NCBI GenBank assembly: GCA_025667525.1
Contig: CM046878.1
Coordinates: 82,046,196 to 82,110,195 of the forward strand
From: Glebionis coronaria
Lineage: Eukaryota > Streptophyta > Magnoliopsida > Asterales > Asteraceae
Direction: 5' to 3'
Length of the DNA stretch: 64,000 bases
Both the position numbers and the translations under genes were made by a program. The notes below the pieces were generated by a model. The model was given only the letters and a program-made list of their open reading frames with translations, was not told where the DNA came from and made no database searches. Shown piece by piece: positions 1 to 11,533 of the stretch (position 1 is the first letter of the stretch; each line of letters opens with the position of its first letter).

Positions 1-1182
1 GTATCTATGCCAGGAGGTATTGTTTTTCCCCCGCTTGAATCTGAGATTAGCATAGAACAGGGTCAATCACTTCTGGGGTTAAATGAAGATTTGACGATAG
101 GTATTGATGACATGTTAAACCAACTCGGCCAAATAGGGTCAGGTGATCTTTTTCCTCTAAATGACGAGCAACCACCTGTTGGTTGTAACTTGGGTAACAT
201 TTATTACCAACAACAAGCTGTTGGTGCGGAAAATTCTCGGGCTTATCGCCCTCTATCGAGTGGTGAACCGGAAATTGATTGTGCTGCAATAGGTGACTTT
301 TTGAATAAGGTTATGTTAACTGGGAAGAACGAAGGGCGCGACGCATCGTTATCACATAACATTAACGTCGATAGCCGTCGTGACTTGGTGGAAATGTTGA
401 GGATGGGGGTCACTATTCAGCGTCGTTATGAGGATTTATTAGTGCAATATAGGATCTTGTGTGAAGAAAAAGCTGTTGTGGAAAAGGCTCAAATCGAGCA
501 GCAAGCGTTGTTTAATGAGTTAAACCAACAAAGTATTGCTTTGAAGGCGTCCCAGACAGATCTCTTTTCCATGGTTGAGTTGTTAAAGAAGGACTTGGAG
601 GTCGTCTCCAGCCGCTGTGAAGGGATGTCTAGTGTCGTTCGCTGGCGCGAGTCAGATCTTCATGCTACTCAAGCAGCTTTGGAGGTTAAAAAGTATGACA
701 TAGATTGTCTTCGTACCAAAAATAAGGATATAAGTGATAAGTACGATGTCTTGCAGCGAGATTTAATGTGGGTTATGCAGGACGCTATTCCGTGCATGGT
801 ATCAAGGGTAATGTATAGTGATCAATTTGCACAGGTACTATCAAAGTTGGAGATTATCATAATGGGATTTGGAAAGGATGTAGGGAAAAGTGAGGCGCAT
901 GGCACCGGGTCTAACCCGGAGGTTAATGAAGGTCCTCATGATTATGACCCAATCCTAGCACAAAAAATCGAGGCTATTATCGATGAGCTGAAACGTACCG
1001 AATGGAGATGTGTGAGTGAAGTCGTTAGTGACCCGATGCTCTCCCCCAAACTGCTTCGCCGCGTTTTATGCTCAGATGGTGAAAGTTTTAGTGAAGAATC
1101 AAGCAACATGCCGGCTGCTCCTTTGTTTTGTTTGGTCATAATTATATATTTTTTATGTATGTTTTGTTTGTACTTTCCATAA
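1..1182 (+). CDS. Antisense accessory gene of Tat copy 1 (exon 2 part, 5' truncated by window)
   Basis: Open from base 1, corresponding to the C-terminal part of the two-exon accessory protein seen complete at 7996-10256 and 36216-38483. Residues about 130-245 look like a coiled coil (heptad-like runs rich in Leu, Lys, Glu and Gln). The rest is acidic and low in recognisable motifs. This copy has no frameshift in the visible part, unlike the other two. Its natural end is lost: after the residues MPAAPL a deletion of about 740 bases relative to copy 2 (10246-10983 there) joins it to non-coding sequence. The last residues, hydrophobic and ending at 1182, are therefore not native. The gene runs opposite to gag-pol. 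Its N-terminal half in the other copies resembles the plant 'putative gypsy type transposon' family (PF04195). Molecular function is unknown. Confidence 0.7.
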   Translation, partial: VSMPGGIVFPPLESEISIEQGQSLLGLNEDLTIGIDDMLNQLGQIGSGDLFPLNDEQPPVGCNLGNIYYQQQAVGAENSRAYRPLSSGEPEIDCAAIGDFLNKVMLTGKNEGRDASLSHNINVDSRRDLVEMLRMGVTIQRRYEDLLVQYRILCEEKAVVEKAQIEQQALFNELNQQSIALKASQTDLFSMVELLKKDLEVVSSRCEGMSSVVRWRESDLHATQAALEVKKYDIDCLRTKNKDISDKYDVLQRDLMWVMQDAIPCMVSRVMYSDQFAQVLSKLEIIIMGFGKDVGKSEAHGTGSNPEVNEGPHDYDPILAQKIEAIIDELKRTEWRCVSEVVSDPMLSPKLLRRVLCSDGESFSEESSNMPAAPLFCLVIIIYFLCMFCLYFP

Positions 1183-1720
1183 TGTAAAAAATATATGTTA
1201 CAAATCATGACTTTTAGATGCCATTTGATAAAGTTGGCAAAAAGCGCTTTTGTGCACACTCACTAGTTTCTCAAAGAGTGCATTATGATATGTTTAAGTC
1301 TTTTTTTATGTTGCTTTGTCAATTGATACTTGATTTCACGTTGGGACATAAGTTTACTTTTTTACATTCGTTCGAACGTTACAAAGCTAGTTTACTTTCA
1401 TGTATTTGCACTACCCGTTTTCTTACTCGGGAGATTTCCGCATGTGTAAATATACATACTTTTGGCGCCATCTATTTTCGTCGTGTAGATATTATCCCTA
1501 TTTATGTCGGGATATTATTTTCGCTAGCGTTTAAACTTGTTTTCCCTTTTATCATTGGGACACTCGTGGGAAATAGCTTGCACAAAAAGCATTGCTCAAA
1601 GTACCTTTATTTTATCACAGATGCAACAATTTTTTTTATTTTTTTTTACAAGTATATATATTGTAAATTTATTGAACACATGGTACTTTGTTGCGAGCAT
1701 TTTTCGTTCGTTCTCTGTTT
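1183..1720. other. Non-coding Tat segment between accessory gene and pol
   Basis: About 0.54 kb, T-rich, matching 11034-11528 (Tat2) and, inverted, 34925-35410 (Tat3). It is the convergent 3' region of gag-pol (minus) and the accessory gene (plus). Apparent open frames here are short and hydrophobic and are not believable genes. Confidence 0.6.
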
Positions 1721-4700
1721 TTAGAAGAAGAATTTACGTAAATTGCTTGTGTGCCATGTTCGAGGGATTGCCTTTCCCTTCATGTCTTCTAGGACATATG
1801 TACCAGGGCGCCGTGACTCGATGATTTTGTATGGCCCTTCCCAATTGGGGTCCAGTTTCTTTTGACCAACTTGCCTACTTGCTTCGTTTTTTCTAAGGAC
1901 AAAATCCCCAACTTTTAGGTGTGCAGGTCGTACTTTTTGATTGTAGTATCGTTCCGTTTGGCGTTTGTATCTTGCTTCGCGTAGTGCTGCTAATTCTCTC
2001 CTTTCTTCGAGCAACTCCAGGTTTAGTAGCAGGTCTTCTTTATTTAAGTTACTATCGAAGCATTGAACGCGGTATGTAGGAATCCCTATTTCTGGTGGCA
2101 GGACAGCTTCGGAGCCGTAAACCAAGCTGAACGGAGTGCAACCATTTCCGGTTGAGCTGTAGTGCGATAGGCCCATAATACATTAGGTAATTCCTCCACC
2201 CATTGTCCCTGTGCCTTTCCAAGACGTGTTTTTAGTCCTTGAAGTAACGTTCGGTTGGTGACCTCAGTTTGACCGTTGGCTTGGGGGTGAGCGACCGAAG
2301 TAAACTGTTGTTTGATGTTGAGCTCCTTACACCAATCACGAAAAGGATTATCGGAGAACTGTTTTCCATTATCGCTGATTATGATTCCCGGGATGCCAAA
2401 ACGACATACGATGTTGTTCCAAACGAACTTTAAATTTTTTTTGTCCTGTTATTGTGGCTAATGGTTCTGCCTCAACCCACTTGGTGAAGTAATCAACAGC
2501 CACTACCAGGAATTTCACACGTCCCGGTGCCTCAGGAAATGGTCCGACGAGGTCGATGCCCCATTGGTAAAAGGGCCAAGGGCTGGAGATACTCGTCATG
2601 TCGCATTGCGGTTGTCGAATAACAGGTGCATGCTCTTGGCAACTCTGACAGGTTTCAACTACTTTAGCTGCATCGCGATACATCGTAGGCCAATAGTATC
2701 CTAACCTTGCTGCTTTCCTGGCTATGCTTCGTGCTCCCGCGTGTGCTCCACATGACCCGAAATGAGCTTTCTGTAATACATAGGTTGCCTGCTCTGGACC
2801 TATGCACCGCAACCATGGTGTTAAGTAACCTTTTTTATACAAAATATCTTGTTTGATGGCGTATTGGGGTGCCTTTATCCTGATCCTTCGAGCACTGGTT
2901 GCGTCGGATGGCAGGTTCCCGGTTTTGAGGTATTCAATGATTGGATCCATCCACGTTTCTTCTTGCATTGTTGACGTGTTTACTTCATGGATATCGATAC
3001 TCCTTTGTGTAACAACCTCCACCAGAACATTCTTTGTAAGGTGTGCGAACGAGGAGGAAGCCAACTTGCTGAGAGCATCCGCCCGTTTGTTTTTCGAACG
3101 CGGAACTTGTGTTATAGAAAACTTGTGGAAGTCATTCATTAGATGCTTCACCTTGGCTAGATATTGTCTCATTGATGCTTCGCGGGCTTCGTATGCACCT
3201 TTCACATGGTTAGTGATGAGTAAGGAGTCGCTAAAAACCTGTAAGTATTTAACATCAAGTCGGGTGGCTAACTCCAATCCTGCTATCAAGGCTTCATATT
3301 CAGCTTCGTTGTTGGATGCTGGGAATTCAAATCGGAGAGCATAAGTAACCTCTTTCCCGTATGGATCTGTCAAGATTAACCCTGCTCCAGAACCTTCATT
3401 GCTCGATGCACCATCTGTATATAACGTCCAATGGGGTGGATCATCTTTTGAAGGTAGTGTTGTGTTGTCTTTGACTTCTTTTGGGGTATGGCTTCTCGAA
3501 CATTCAACGACGAAGTCGGCCAAGGCTTGTCCTTTTATCGAGGAGCGCGGTTTATATGTGATGTCGTGTTCGCCTAATTCAATGGCCCACTTAGCGAGTC
3601 TTCCCGAGTTCTCAGGTTTGAGAAGAACTTGGCGAATTGGTTGATCTGTAAGGACACAAATTTGGTGGGCTTGGAAATATCGACGCAAACGTCTTGCCGT
3701 GTGTACTAACGCCAAAGCCAGTTTCTCTATGAGGGGGTAGTTCGTCTCTGGTCCTTGCAATGCTTTGCTCACGTAATAGATTGGCCTTTGAGTATGATCT
3801 CTGTCTGCCATAAGAACTGAACTTACGGCCTCTTGAGATGTCGCCAGGTATAATGTTAGCTGCTCTCCCGGTGTTGGTACAGTTAATGCGGGGAGGGAGT
3901 GAAGGTGCATCTTTAAATCTTGGAAGGCGGCTTCAGCTTCCATGCTCCATTGAAAGTCCTTTTTGTTTATGCAACCTTTTAGCATTTTAAAGAAAGGGAG
4001 TGTCTTTTCTGCGGAACGTGCTAGGAAACGTCCTAAGGTAGCTAACCGACCGTTGAGGCTTTGTACTTCACGGATGTTCCTTGGGGACACCATGTCTACA
4101 ATGGCTTGTACCTTTTCTGGGTTGGCTTCGATTCCTTTCTTTGTGATCATATGGCCTAAGAACTGGCCTGTCTCTACTCCAAAAATGCATTTCTTTGGGT
4201 TTAGCTTCATATTGATGCGTCGCAAGGTATCAAATGTCTCTTCTATGTCGGCTATCATACTTCCCTCGTTTCTGCTCTTTATAACCATATCATCCACATA
4301 GATTTCTATGTTTCGACCTATTTGCTTAACAAATGCCTGATCAACTAAGCGTTGGTATGTTGCCCCTGCGTTTCTTAGCCCGAATGGCATTTTTTCATAA
4401 CAAAATGTCCCATATTCTGTATGAAAAGCCGTTTTTTCTTCATCTTCCTCAGCCATGCGTATCTGGTGGTATCCTTTGTACGCGTCTAGAAAACACTTGA
4501 ACTTGAAACCGTCAAGGGATTCAATCTTCTGATCGATTTCTGGAAGTGGGTAGCTATCCTTTGGGCAAGCTTTGTTCAGGCTTGTAAAGTCGATGCACAT
4601 GCGCCAAGTGCCGTCATTTTTGCGTACCATGACTGGATTAGCTACCCATCGGGGAAAAAATACTTCTCTAACTATTCTTGCTTCTACTAGCTTCGCCACT

Positions 4701-7093
4701 TCTTGATTAATCGCTTCGTTTCGTTCTTTAGCCAGGACCCGCTTCTTTTGCCTAATCGGGAAGGTACGCGGGTGTATGTTTAACCTGTGTTCTGAGACTT
4801 CCCTTGGTATCCCTGTCATATCAGACGGGGACCAAGCAAATATATCTTGATTGTCTTTCAAAAGTTGTCGCAGTTGTTGCGCTATTCTTGGCGGCAGGTC
4901 AGTACCAATAGTTACGGATTGATCCGGATGCATTTTGTTGATAATGATCTTTTCTTTATGATCACCTTCCGCGCTTGATACGTTTGCTAATGTGTTGTCT
5001 CGTTCCCTTTTCCTGGTTATGTGATGACACTCGTTTATCCTGTGTACTTCTCCGAGAACAGTGGCCACTCCTGATTCGATGGGGAACTTAATTAGCGAGT
5101 GAATTGTGGAGGCGATTGCGCCTAATTGCCTCATTCCCGGTCTTCCCAATATCACATTATAGGGCGAAGGGGCTCGTACAACCATAAATTCTACCATGAC
5201 CCTTTTGTTGCCCCTTCCACGGTAATCAAACATCGTCAGTGGCAAAGTTATGACCCCAATAGGCCATAAAAGTTGTCCAGCAAAACCAGCTAGGGGTGCT
5301 AGGGCTGGGTTCATCGTTGCTTTTTGCTCCTCGTTTAGCTGCTCGAAACAATGTTCGTACATGATTTCTGCTGAGCTCCCCCCGTCAACATAAACGCGAT
5401 GAACGATGGTCCCTCCGATGTCTACTTTAACGGTTAATGGATCTTCTCCGCTATTGTTATTTGGTGTTGGGTCATTGTTGGAGAACGTAATCTCTAGACT
5501 CGGTTGCCTGATCCCCTCTGTTCTGGTGGACTGAGGCTGCATCGCTGTTTTAATCATCAGTATCTCACCTTTTAGGTCTCTTGATTTCTCACCTTTTTGT
5601 GCCCATTCAATTTGACCTTTTCCTTGATCTGCAGCTCGTGACGTGTCTATGGATTGGTTACTATTATGGCTTCTTGCACCCTTTGCGAGATGGCTCAAAC
5701 GACCATTCCTAATACATGCCTCAATTTCCTTGCGCAGGTCGATACAACTATTTGTATCATGGCCATGATCCCCATGAAATTCACAGTATCGCGTTCGGTC
5801 CCTTCGGTTGGGAGGTGAGAACATTCGCGGAGGGGGTCGGAGAGCAGCCTTTCCTTCTGTCATTGCATAGATTTCTGCCGGCGACTTAAGTAAAGGTGTA
5901 AAAGTGGGGTTTTGGTGGTTACTGCGAGGATTTGGCCTATAGTTGGTGCGAGGGACATGTTTGTCTTTGTGCCGTTTGTATTGGTCTCGGGAGTGTTGGC
6001 TATGTCTGTTATCTGTGGGTCCTCTCTTTGACTCTCGCATGCGATTTTCGGTATTGGCTTCTTCAGCCCTTATAAAGTTATTGACTGATATGAATAATTC
6101 CTCCATTGATGAGGGTGGTTGGGCGATGAGATCTTTGAAGAGTCTTCCAGGACGGAGACCACTAATAAAAGCTCCTGTGAGCATACCGTCTGATCGGTCT
6201 GTCATGTGAAGCGTTTCTTTTCCAAATCTCTCTAGGTAACTGCGTAAAGATTCGTCGTGACGTTGTCGGATCCCAAGAATTTCAGCTTGAGTTTTTTGAA
6301 AACGCCTTTGTTGCAAAAAATTTGAACGGAATTTATCTCTAAGTTCATGAAAACCATCTATGCTTCCCGGCATTAGGTTGTCGTACCAAAACCGTGCTGC
6401 TCCACTTAGCGTGATATGAAAAAAACGACACCATGCAGGTTCGGGGAGCTTGTGTACATCCATGGTTCCCATGAATACCGTGAGATGATCATCGGGATCT
6501 GACAACCCATCGTACATTTTCAGGTTTGCTGGCACCTTCAGCCCGTCTGGCATGTCATAATCTTTTATTCTTTTAATAAAAGGAGATGCCACCAAATTAC
6601 GCACGCTCTTTTCTACCTCTTTAAATAGGAATGGTTCTTTATAGAATTCATGATTCGCAGGTTTTTGCTTCACAAGACCGTTTGATTCGCCTTTATCAGG
6701 GGTGACTCCTGCCAGGGTTATTTTCGGGGGTTGACTAGTTCGCGTGTCCCTCTCGGATGTTTTTGGGTCGGGGTTTGCAAGTGCTCCTTCAGATTCAGAC
6801 TGCCATGGCTCGATGATGGGATGCTCCTCATTAGGCTCATTCACTAGTGGCCTTGGGGTACTTTCTTTCTTTTTTGTGGAAAAGGCTGTGTACATAGCGT
6901 TGATTTGTTCAAAGTTTTGCACAACAAACTGCATGATAGGGTCTCCAGTCGTTCCTTCAGTTTGTCCCCCAACGTGATCGCCTGATGTGTGGTTGGGGTC
7001 GTTTGCTTCTATCAGAGGTTCCTCCGGTTGAAGGCTACTAGGCTCTTCCCCGGGGTCAGCGATCAGTGTTCCGAGCAAGGCTTCCCCGGTCAT
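1721..7093 (-). pseudogene. Tat gag-pol polyprotein, copy 1 (two frameshifts in integrase)
   Basis: The polyprotein directs assembly, processing, reverse transcription and integration. It is open from Met at 7093 for 1574 codons to 2369. Approximate order by residue: gag core 160-330, CCHC-like knuckle near 435 (CEFHGDHGHDTNSC), aspartic protease near 568 (VDGGSS), reverse transcriptase 815-950 with YVDD near 932, RNase H 1075-1180, second archaeal-type RNase H 1222-1345 (LYTDGASS), integrase zinc region 1441-1485 ending CQSC, then the first catalytic Asp in WGIDLVGP. An extra A in the run at 2435-2442 shifts the frame, and a base is missing after 2153 relative to copy 2. The catalytic core is thus broken, while the C-terminal part stays readable to 1721. 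The Met at 7093 is the first after the primer site. The gene is dead as it stands but only lightly decayed. Confidence 0.9.
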
Positions 7094-7141
7094 TGGTTAG
7101 AGAGTGTTTGGTTATTATGGGGCTTTTTTTTTAATTGTTCG

Positions 7142-7160
7142 GGTCCCACGGATGGCGCCA
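7142..7160 (-). other. Tat primer binding site
   Basis: On the minus strand TGGCGCCATCCGTGGGACC follows the LTR end after a 2-base spacer and lies 49 bases before the gag Met. The leading TGG pairs with the CCA end expected of a tRNA primer. I cannot name the tRNA with certainty. Confidence 0.75.
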
Positions 7161-7162
7161 AT

Positions 7163-7719
7163 TGATGATACGTTGATTGGATGGTCCAAGTGATAAGTCT
7201 TGACTGTCGGACACGTGGACCTGTTATCTGTATCACTCAAGAAACAAGAGATATCATTAGAATGTATGCGGGACTTTCTCCCCGTAATACACTCCGACGA
7301 TCAAGTCAGTATTGGGTATAAGAGATAATAATAACAAGTGTAGGTATGAGATATGAAATTTGGAAAGTAAAGTGTATTAAAGTATTCAACTGTATTGAGT
7401 AAATGGAAAATGTGTCGTAGTGGTATTGTAAGTTGCAAGGAATATTGTTGTGTTTCTTTACTTCATATTTTGGTGTCTATTTATAGAGCTAGAAAATCAT
7501 ATTTAAGTACAAACTTACCAAGCTCTATATTCTTTTAAGCAATGATTGACTGTACATTATTTACTACAAGTGCATGTGTTTGCACTGCTTTCTTGCATGA
7601 CTTCTTTTCAAATGCATGTCATTGCTATCTTTCTCTCAAATATGCCTTTTATGTTATTTTAATAGGAAAAGTAAAGTTACATTTAATATAATATATATGC
7701 AATTGAGGTATACCTATCA
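7163..7719 (-). repeat. Tat LTR, shared by copies 1 and 2 (557 bp)
   Basis: Begins TGATGATACG and ends CCTATCA on the plus strand, so the termini are TGAT/ATCA. One side abuts the primer site of copy 1; the other abuts a purine-rich stretch and the accessory gene of copy 2. It is therefore both the 5' LTR of Tat1 and the 3' LTR of Tat2. The inverted LTR at 38760-39316 has exactly the same length and differs by very few bases. Confidence 0.85.
7478..7485 (-). promoter_or_regulatory. TATA box in Tat LTR
   Basis: TATAAATA on the minus strand within CTCTATAAATAG, about 240 bases inside the U3 edge of the LTR and pointing toward gag-pol. It is the likely core promoter of the Tat1 genomic transcript. 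The matching motif in the other LTR is at 38994-39001. Confidence 0.55.
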
Positions 7720-7932
7720 AGCCCTCTAGCGTGTGTATGATATCGAAGATACATGCATAGGCTTAAATTAATCATTTTCATTTTTGGGTCTCTAAAAGGA
7801 ATCTATTATGCAATCATTTCAACTGGGATAAAGAAAAGTTAATATTATCTCTTTGCTAGGTCCAGTTCTAGGCCTAGTCTAAAAATAATACCAAGTTCTA
7901 TCTTGTGCTAGTTTCTTTGCCTTGAAGTCTAG
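7720..7932. other. Purine-rich LTR edge and upstream region of accessory gene 2
   Basis: On the minus strand the LTR is preceded by CTAGAGGGCT, the best candidate for the polypurine tract priming plus-strand synthesis, though short for a PPT. The rest is AT-rich and would be the upstream region of the accessory gene. Confidence 0.45.
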
Positions 7933-7940
7933 TATAAATA
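7933..7940 (+). promoter_or_regulatory. TATA box of the antisense accessory gene (copy 2)
   Basis: TATAAATA in the context AGTATAAATAG, 63 bases before the ATG at 7996 and outside the LTR. It is conserved in the inverted copy at 38539-38546. Position and sequence suit a core promoter giving the accessory gene its own transcript, opposite to gag-pol. Confidence 0.6.
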
Positions 7941-7995
7941 GTACATATAGATTGAGATTGGGATATGTCTTATGCGCACCTTACTATCTCTCTAA

Positions 7996-10256
7996 ATGAG
8001 CTGTAAAAACGTAAATACCATACATACTGTTGGATCGGAGCTATCGGCTCAGGATGTGAAGAACTTATGCCTTAAGTATAATCTTCCCGGCCACTTAGAT
8101 GCCATAGCTCCGTATGCTTCGATAGGGATTATGAATGCCCCTAATGGTATGGTGGGCATCTATCAAAACTTTTTAGAGGCGGGTTTACGCTTCCCCGTTT
8201 CTTCTTTGCTGATGGAGGTGTTGTCAAGTTATGGGTTTCATATTTCACAACTTTTCCCAGATGGTTATCGCAAGATTCTATGCTTTGAGCTTCATTGTCG
8301 CGCTGTGCACATAGTTCCTACTTTGGCTTTATTTCGTTGTTTTTACCATTTATCTGCTAGCCACGGGTGGTTCACATTTACTTCCCGCCCACAACGAAAA
8401 TTAATTTTTGGAGGATTGAAAGTGCACCTGAACCGATGGCAAACTAAATTCTTCTGGATAAGGAAGCATCCTTTTCCTTCCATGCAGTTTGGTGAGGGAA
8501 CCGTAAGATCTGATGCGTGCCCCAGGTTGACTGTTGCATTACGTGAACAAATTAGTTCGTTGGAAGAACATGTTGTGTATAGTCATAACTTTCTAGATGG
8601 GGCATTGGCTGCTGGTGGGTTGAGCAATAATTGGCCGTATAGAGATTACGAACCATGTTTCATGGAGGGCGATCATGGTACGGATATTTCTCTTTTTTTT
8701 CTTTTTTTTCTTTTTAATTTAATTTATTTAGTATTTTTTTGTTCGCATGATTATTTGTGTTTGGTCATGATTTTATTATTCGTAATTTAACATGCAGATG
8801 TTGGGCTTATTGGGTATCTTACAAATGTCCCTCTCAACATATTCTCATTTTAAAGAAATGGGAGCCCTGTGGAGGCGGAGATGCGGCTGTCCAACCTGAC
8901 GTTGGTATGCCATTAAAAGGTGGGACGGCGGTGCATATTCCATCGTCATCTGGACTCGAGGCTGTTGACAATAACGTTGGCCTTAATTCTTTGAAAAAAA
9001 GGTGTCGGCCCGTTTTGGAAGATGAGAAGGGTGGATACGAGGTTGGTTGCCATCAAGCAGTGGCAACAACATGTGCTGGTCCCGACCTTATGCCTATCGC
9101 AAAGGTGCAAGAGAGTGTTGACCTAGTATCTATGCCAGGAGGTATTGTTTTCCCCCGCTTGAATCTGAGATTAGCATAGAACAGGGTCAATCACTTCTGG
9201 GGTTAAATGAAGATTTGACGATAGGTATTGATGACATGTTAAACCAACTCGGCCAAATAGGGTCAGGTGATCTTTTTCCTCTAAATGACGAGCAACCACC
9301 TGTTGGTTGTAACTTGGGTAACATTTATTACCAACAACAAGCTGTTGGTGCGGAAAATTCTCGGGCTTATCGCCCTCTATCAAGTGGTGAACCGGAAATT
9401 GATTGTGCTGCAATAGGTGACTTTTTGAATAAGGTTATGTTAACTGGGAAGAACGAAGGGCGCGACGCATCGTTATCACATAGCGTTAACGTCGATAGCC
9501 GTCGTGACTTGGTGGAAATGTTGAGGATGGGGGTCACTATTCAGCGTCGTTATGAGGATTTATTAGTGCAATATAGGATCTTGTGTGAAAAAAGCTGTTG
9601 TGGAAAAGGCTCAAATCGAGCAGCAAGCGTTGTTTAATGAGTTAAACCAACAAAGTATTGCTTTGAAGGCGTCCCAGGCAGATCTCTTTTTCATGGTTGA
9701 GTTTTTAAAGAAGGACTTGGAGGTCGTCTCCAGCCGCTGTGAAGGGATGTCTAGTGTCGTTCGCTGGCGCGAGTCAGATCTTCATGCTACTCAAGCAGCT
9801 TTGGAGGTTAAAAAGTATGACATAGATTGTCTTCGTACCAAAAATAAGGATATAAGTGATAAGTACGATGTCTTGCAGCGAGATTTAATGTGGGTTATGC
9901 AGGACGCTATTCCGCGCATGGTATCAAGGGTAATGTATAGTGATCAATTTGCACAGGTACTATCAAAGTTGGAGATTATCATAATGGGATTTGGAAAGGA
10001 TGTAGGGAAAAGTGAGGCGCATGGCACCGGGTCTAACCCGGAGGTTAATGAAGGTCCTCATGATTATGACCCAATCCTAGCACAAACAATCGAGGCTATT
10101 ATCGATGAGCTGAAACGTACCGAATGGAGATGTGTGAGTGAAGTCGTTAGTGACCCGATGCTCTCCCCCAAACTGCTTCGCCGCGTTTTATGCTCAGATG
10201 GTGAAAGTTTTAGTGAAGAATCAAGCAACATGCCGGCTGCTCCTTTGGCACTATAA
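7996..10256 (+). pseudogene. Antisense accessory gene of Tat copy 2 (two exons, broken by small indels)
   Basis: Exon 1 (7996-8677) starts MSCKNVN and codes for 227 residues. A GT-AG intron (8678-8797) follows, and exon 2 runs to the TAA at 10254-10256. Exon 1 has the W-F, ..GGLKVHLNRWQTKFFWIRK-type core of PF04195, the plant 'putative gypsy type transposon' family; exon 2 has a long coiled coil. Compared with the other copies, this one has a 4-base loss near 8828 just inside exon 2, a T lost near 9150 and two bases lost near 9590, so it cannot give one continuous product. The family product would be about 715 residues. It lies between pol and the LTR, antisense to gag-pol, with its own TATA box. 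Accessory genes in this position are known for Tat elements; their job is not established. Confidence 0.7.
8678..8797 (+). other. Predicted intron in accessory gene (copy 2)
   Basis: Donor CATG/GTACGG, acceptor ATGCAG/ATG, T-rich throughout, 120 bases. Splicing restores the reading frame of the family in copy 3, where the equivalent intron is 121 bases (37681-37801). Read through, the frame runs into a hydrophobic T-run translation. Confidence 0.65.
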
Positions 10257-11533
10257 ACCTCTTGCTAATATTTTACGTTTTGTATGTGGATGGAGAGAAG
10301 ATGTGCAATAAATCTGTCTAAGTAACTTGTTCGCCCGGTGGGATCACGAGTCTGAATGTTGTGCTTTCGGAGACTGTGGTACGGATGGTATTGTATGTAT
10401 GTTATGGTCCGTGAACATAAGGTATTGTTTGTAACGAAACTGTGGAAGTTTTGTTATGCAGTATTGTGTTCAAGGTATTATAAGGTACTATACCTTTTAT
10501 GATGTATTCCAAGGATCATCAACTTCACTGTATGTAAAATATTAATCATGCTTTTGTAAATTTGCTTGTGTCCATTTTATTTTTCCATAACATGTTTGTT
10601 GGATAGTCATACATGTTTATAATCGCTTGATATGTGCTTTCACTATTTTATTTACCACAGATGTGCCCATGCATTGTTATCTGATTTCTCTATTGAAAAT
10701 CAGTAATTTGACAACATTTGTTGCTTTGAAAAATCATGTGATTAGACAAACATGTGTTGTGAGTTGGTTTTAAGATGAGACGCCATTGGAAGCATGACGC
10801 TTGAAGAAACTTATATGTAGAATCATATTTTTTTATCTCCCATTCTACTGAGATCGTGTGTTCATTCGAATATGCATGTTGCTAAGAGTATAGTATCCTT
10901 AAACATTTTTCCTCGTTCGATAAGGAATATAATGTAAAGATGTAGTTAGTATGCATGTAGTTGAATTTAGAATAGTATAAGATTGGTCATAATTATATAT
11001 TTTTTATGTATGTTTTGTTTGTACTTTCCATAATGTAAAAAATATATGTTACAAATCATGACTTTTAGATGCCATTTGATAAAGTTGGCAAAAAGCGCTT
11101 TTGTGCACACTCACTAGTTTCTCAAAGAGTGCATTATGATATGTTTAAGTCTTTTTTTTATGTTGCTTTGTCAATTGATACTTGATTTCACGTTGGGACA
11201 TAAGTTTACTTTTTTACATTCGTTCGAACATTACAAAGCTAGTTTACTTTCATGTATTTGCACTACCCGTTTTCTTACTCGGGAGATTTCCGCATGTGTA
11301 AATATACATACTTTTGGCGCCATCTATTTTCGTCGTGTAGATATTATCCCTATTTATGTCGGGATATTATTTTCGCTAGCGTTTAAACTTGTTTTCCCTT
11401 TTATCATTGGGACACTCGTGGGAAATAGCTTGCACAAAAAGCATTGCTCAAAGTACCTTTATTTTATCACAGATGCAACAATTTTTTTTATTTTTTTTAC
11501 AAGTATATATATTGTAAATTTATTGAACACATG
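10257..11533. other. Non-coding convergent tail of Tat copy 2
   Basis: AT-rich, no believable gene. It separates the accessory gene stop from the nested element and, beyond it, the pol stop of copy 2. The last five bases (11529-11533, ACATG) are the left target-site duplication of the nested element. Confidence 0.6.
11529..11533. repeat. Target-site duplication, left copy (ACATG)
   Basis: The identical ACATG lies at 25360-25364. Uninterrupted Tat copy 1 has a single ACATG at the same place (about 1678-1682), which confirms the insertion point. Confidence 0.9.

Larger units (their letters stand above)
1..7719 (-). mobile_element. Tat-lineage Ty3/Gypsy retrotransposon, copy 1 (3' end outside window)
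   Basis: In element orientation (minus strand) it reads 5' LTR (7163-7719), primer site, gag-pol (7093 to 1721), a non-coding stretch, then an oppositely oriented accessory gene (1-1182). Its 3' LTR lies left of the window. The Tat assignment rests on the order gag-protease-RT-RNase H-second (archaeal-type) RNase H-integrase, where two RNase H domains are the lineage hallmark, and on an extra antisense gene between pol and the 3' LTR, as known in Tat elements such as maize Grande. The 5' LTR is bordered on its other side by the tail of copy 2, so the two elements share it. Confidence 0.85.

Noticed and set aside
2853..6977. Plus-strand open frames of 77-163 codons opposite Tat gag-pol (also 25403-30709, and minus strand 32320-33696)
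   Set aside because: They recur identically wherever pol occurs, follow its codon structure in antisense and have no motif or promoter.
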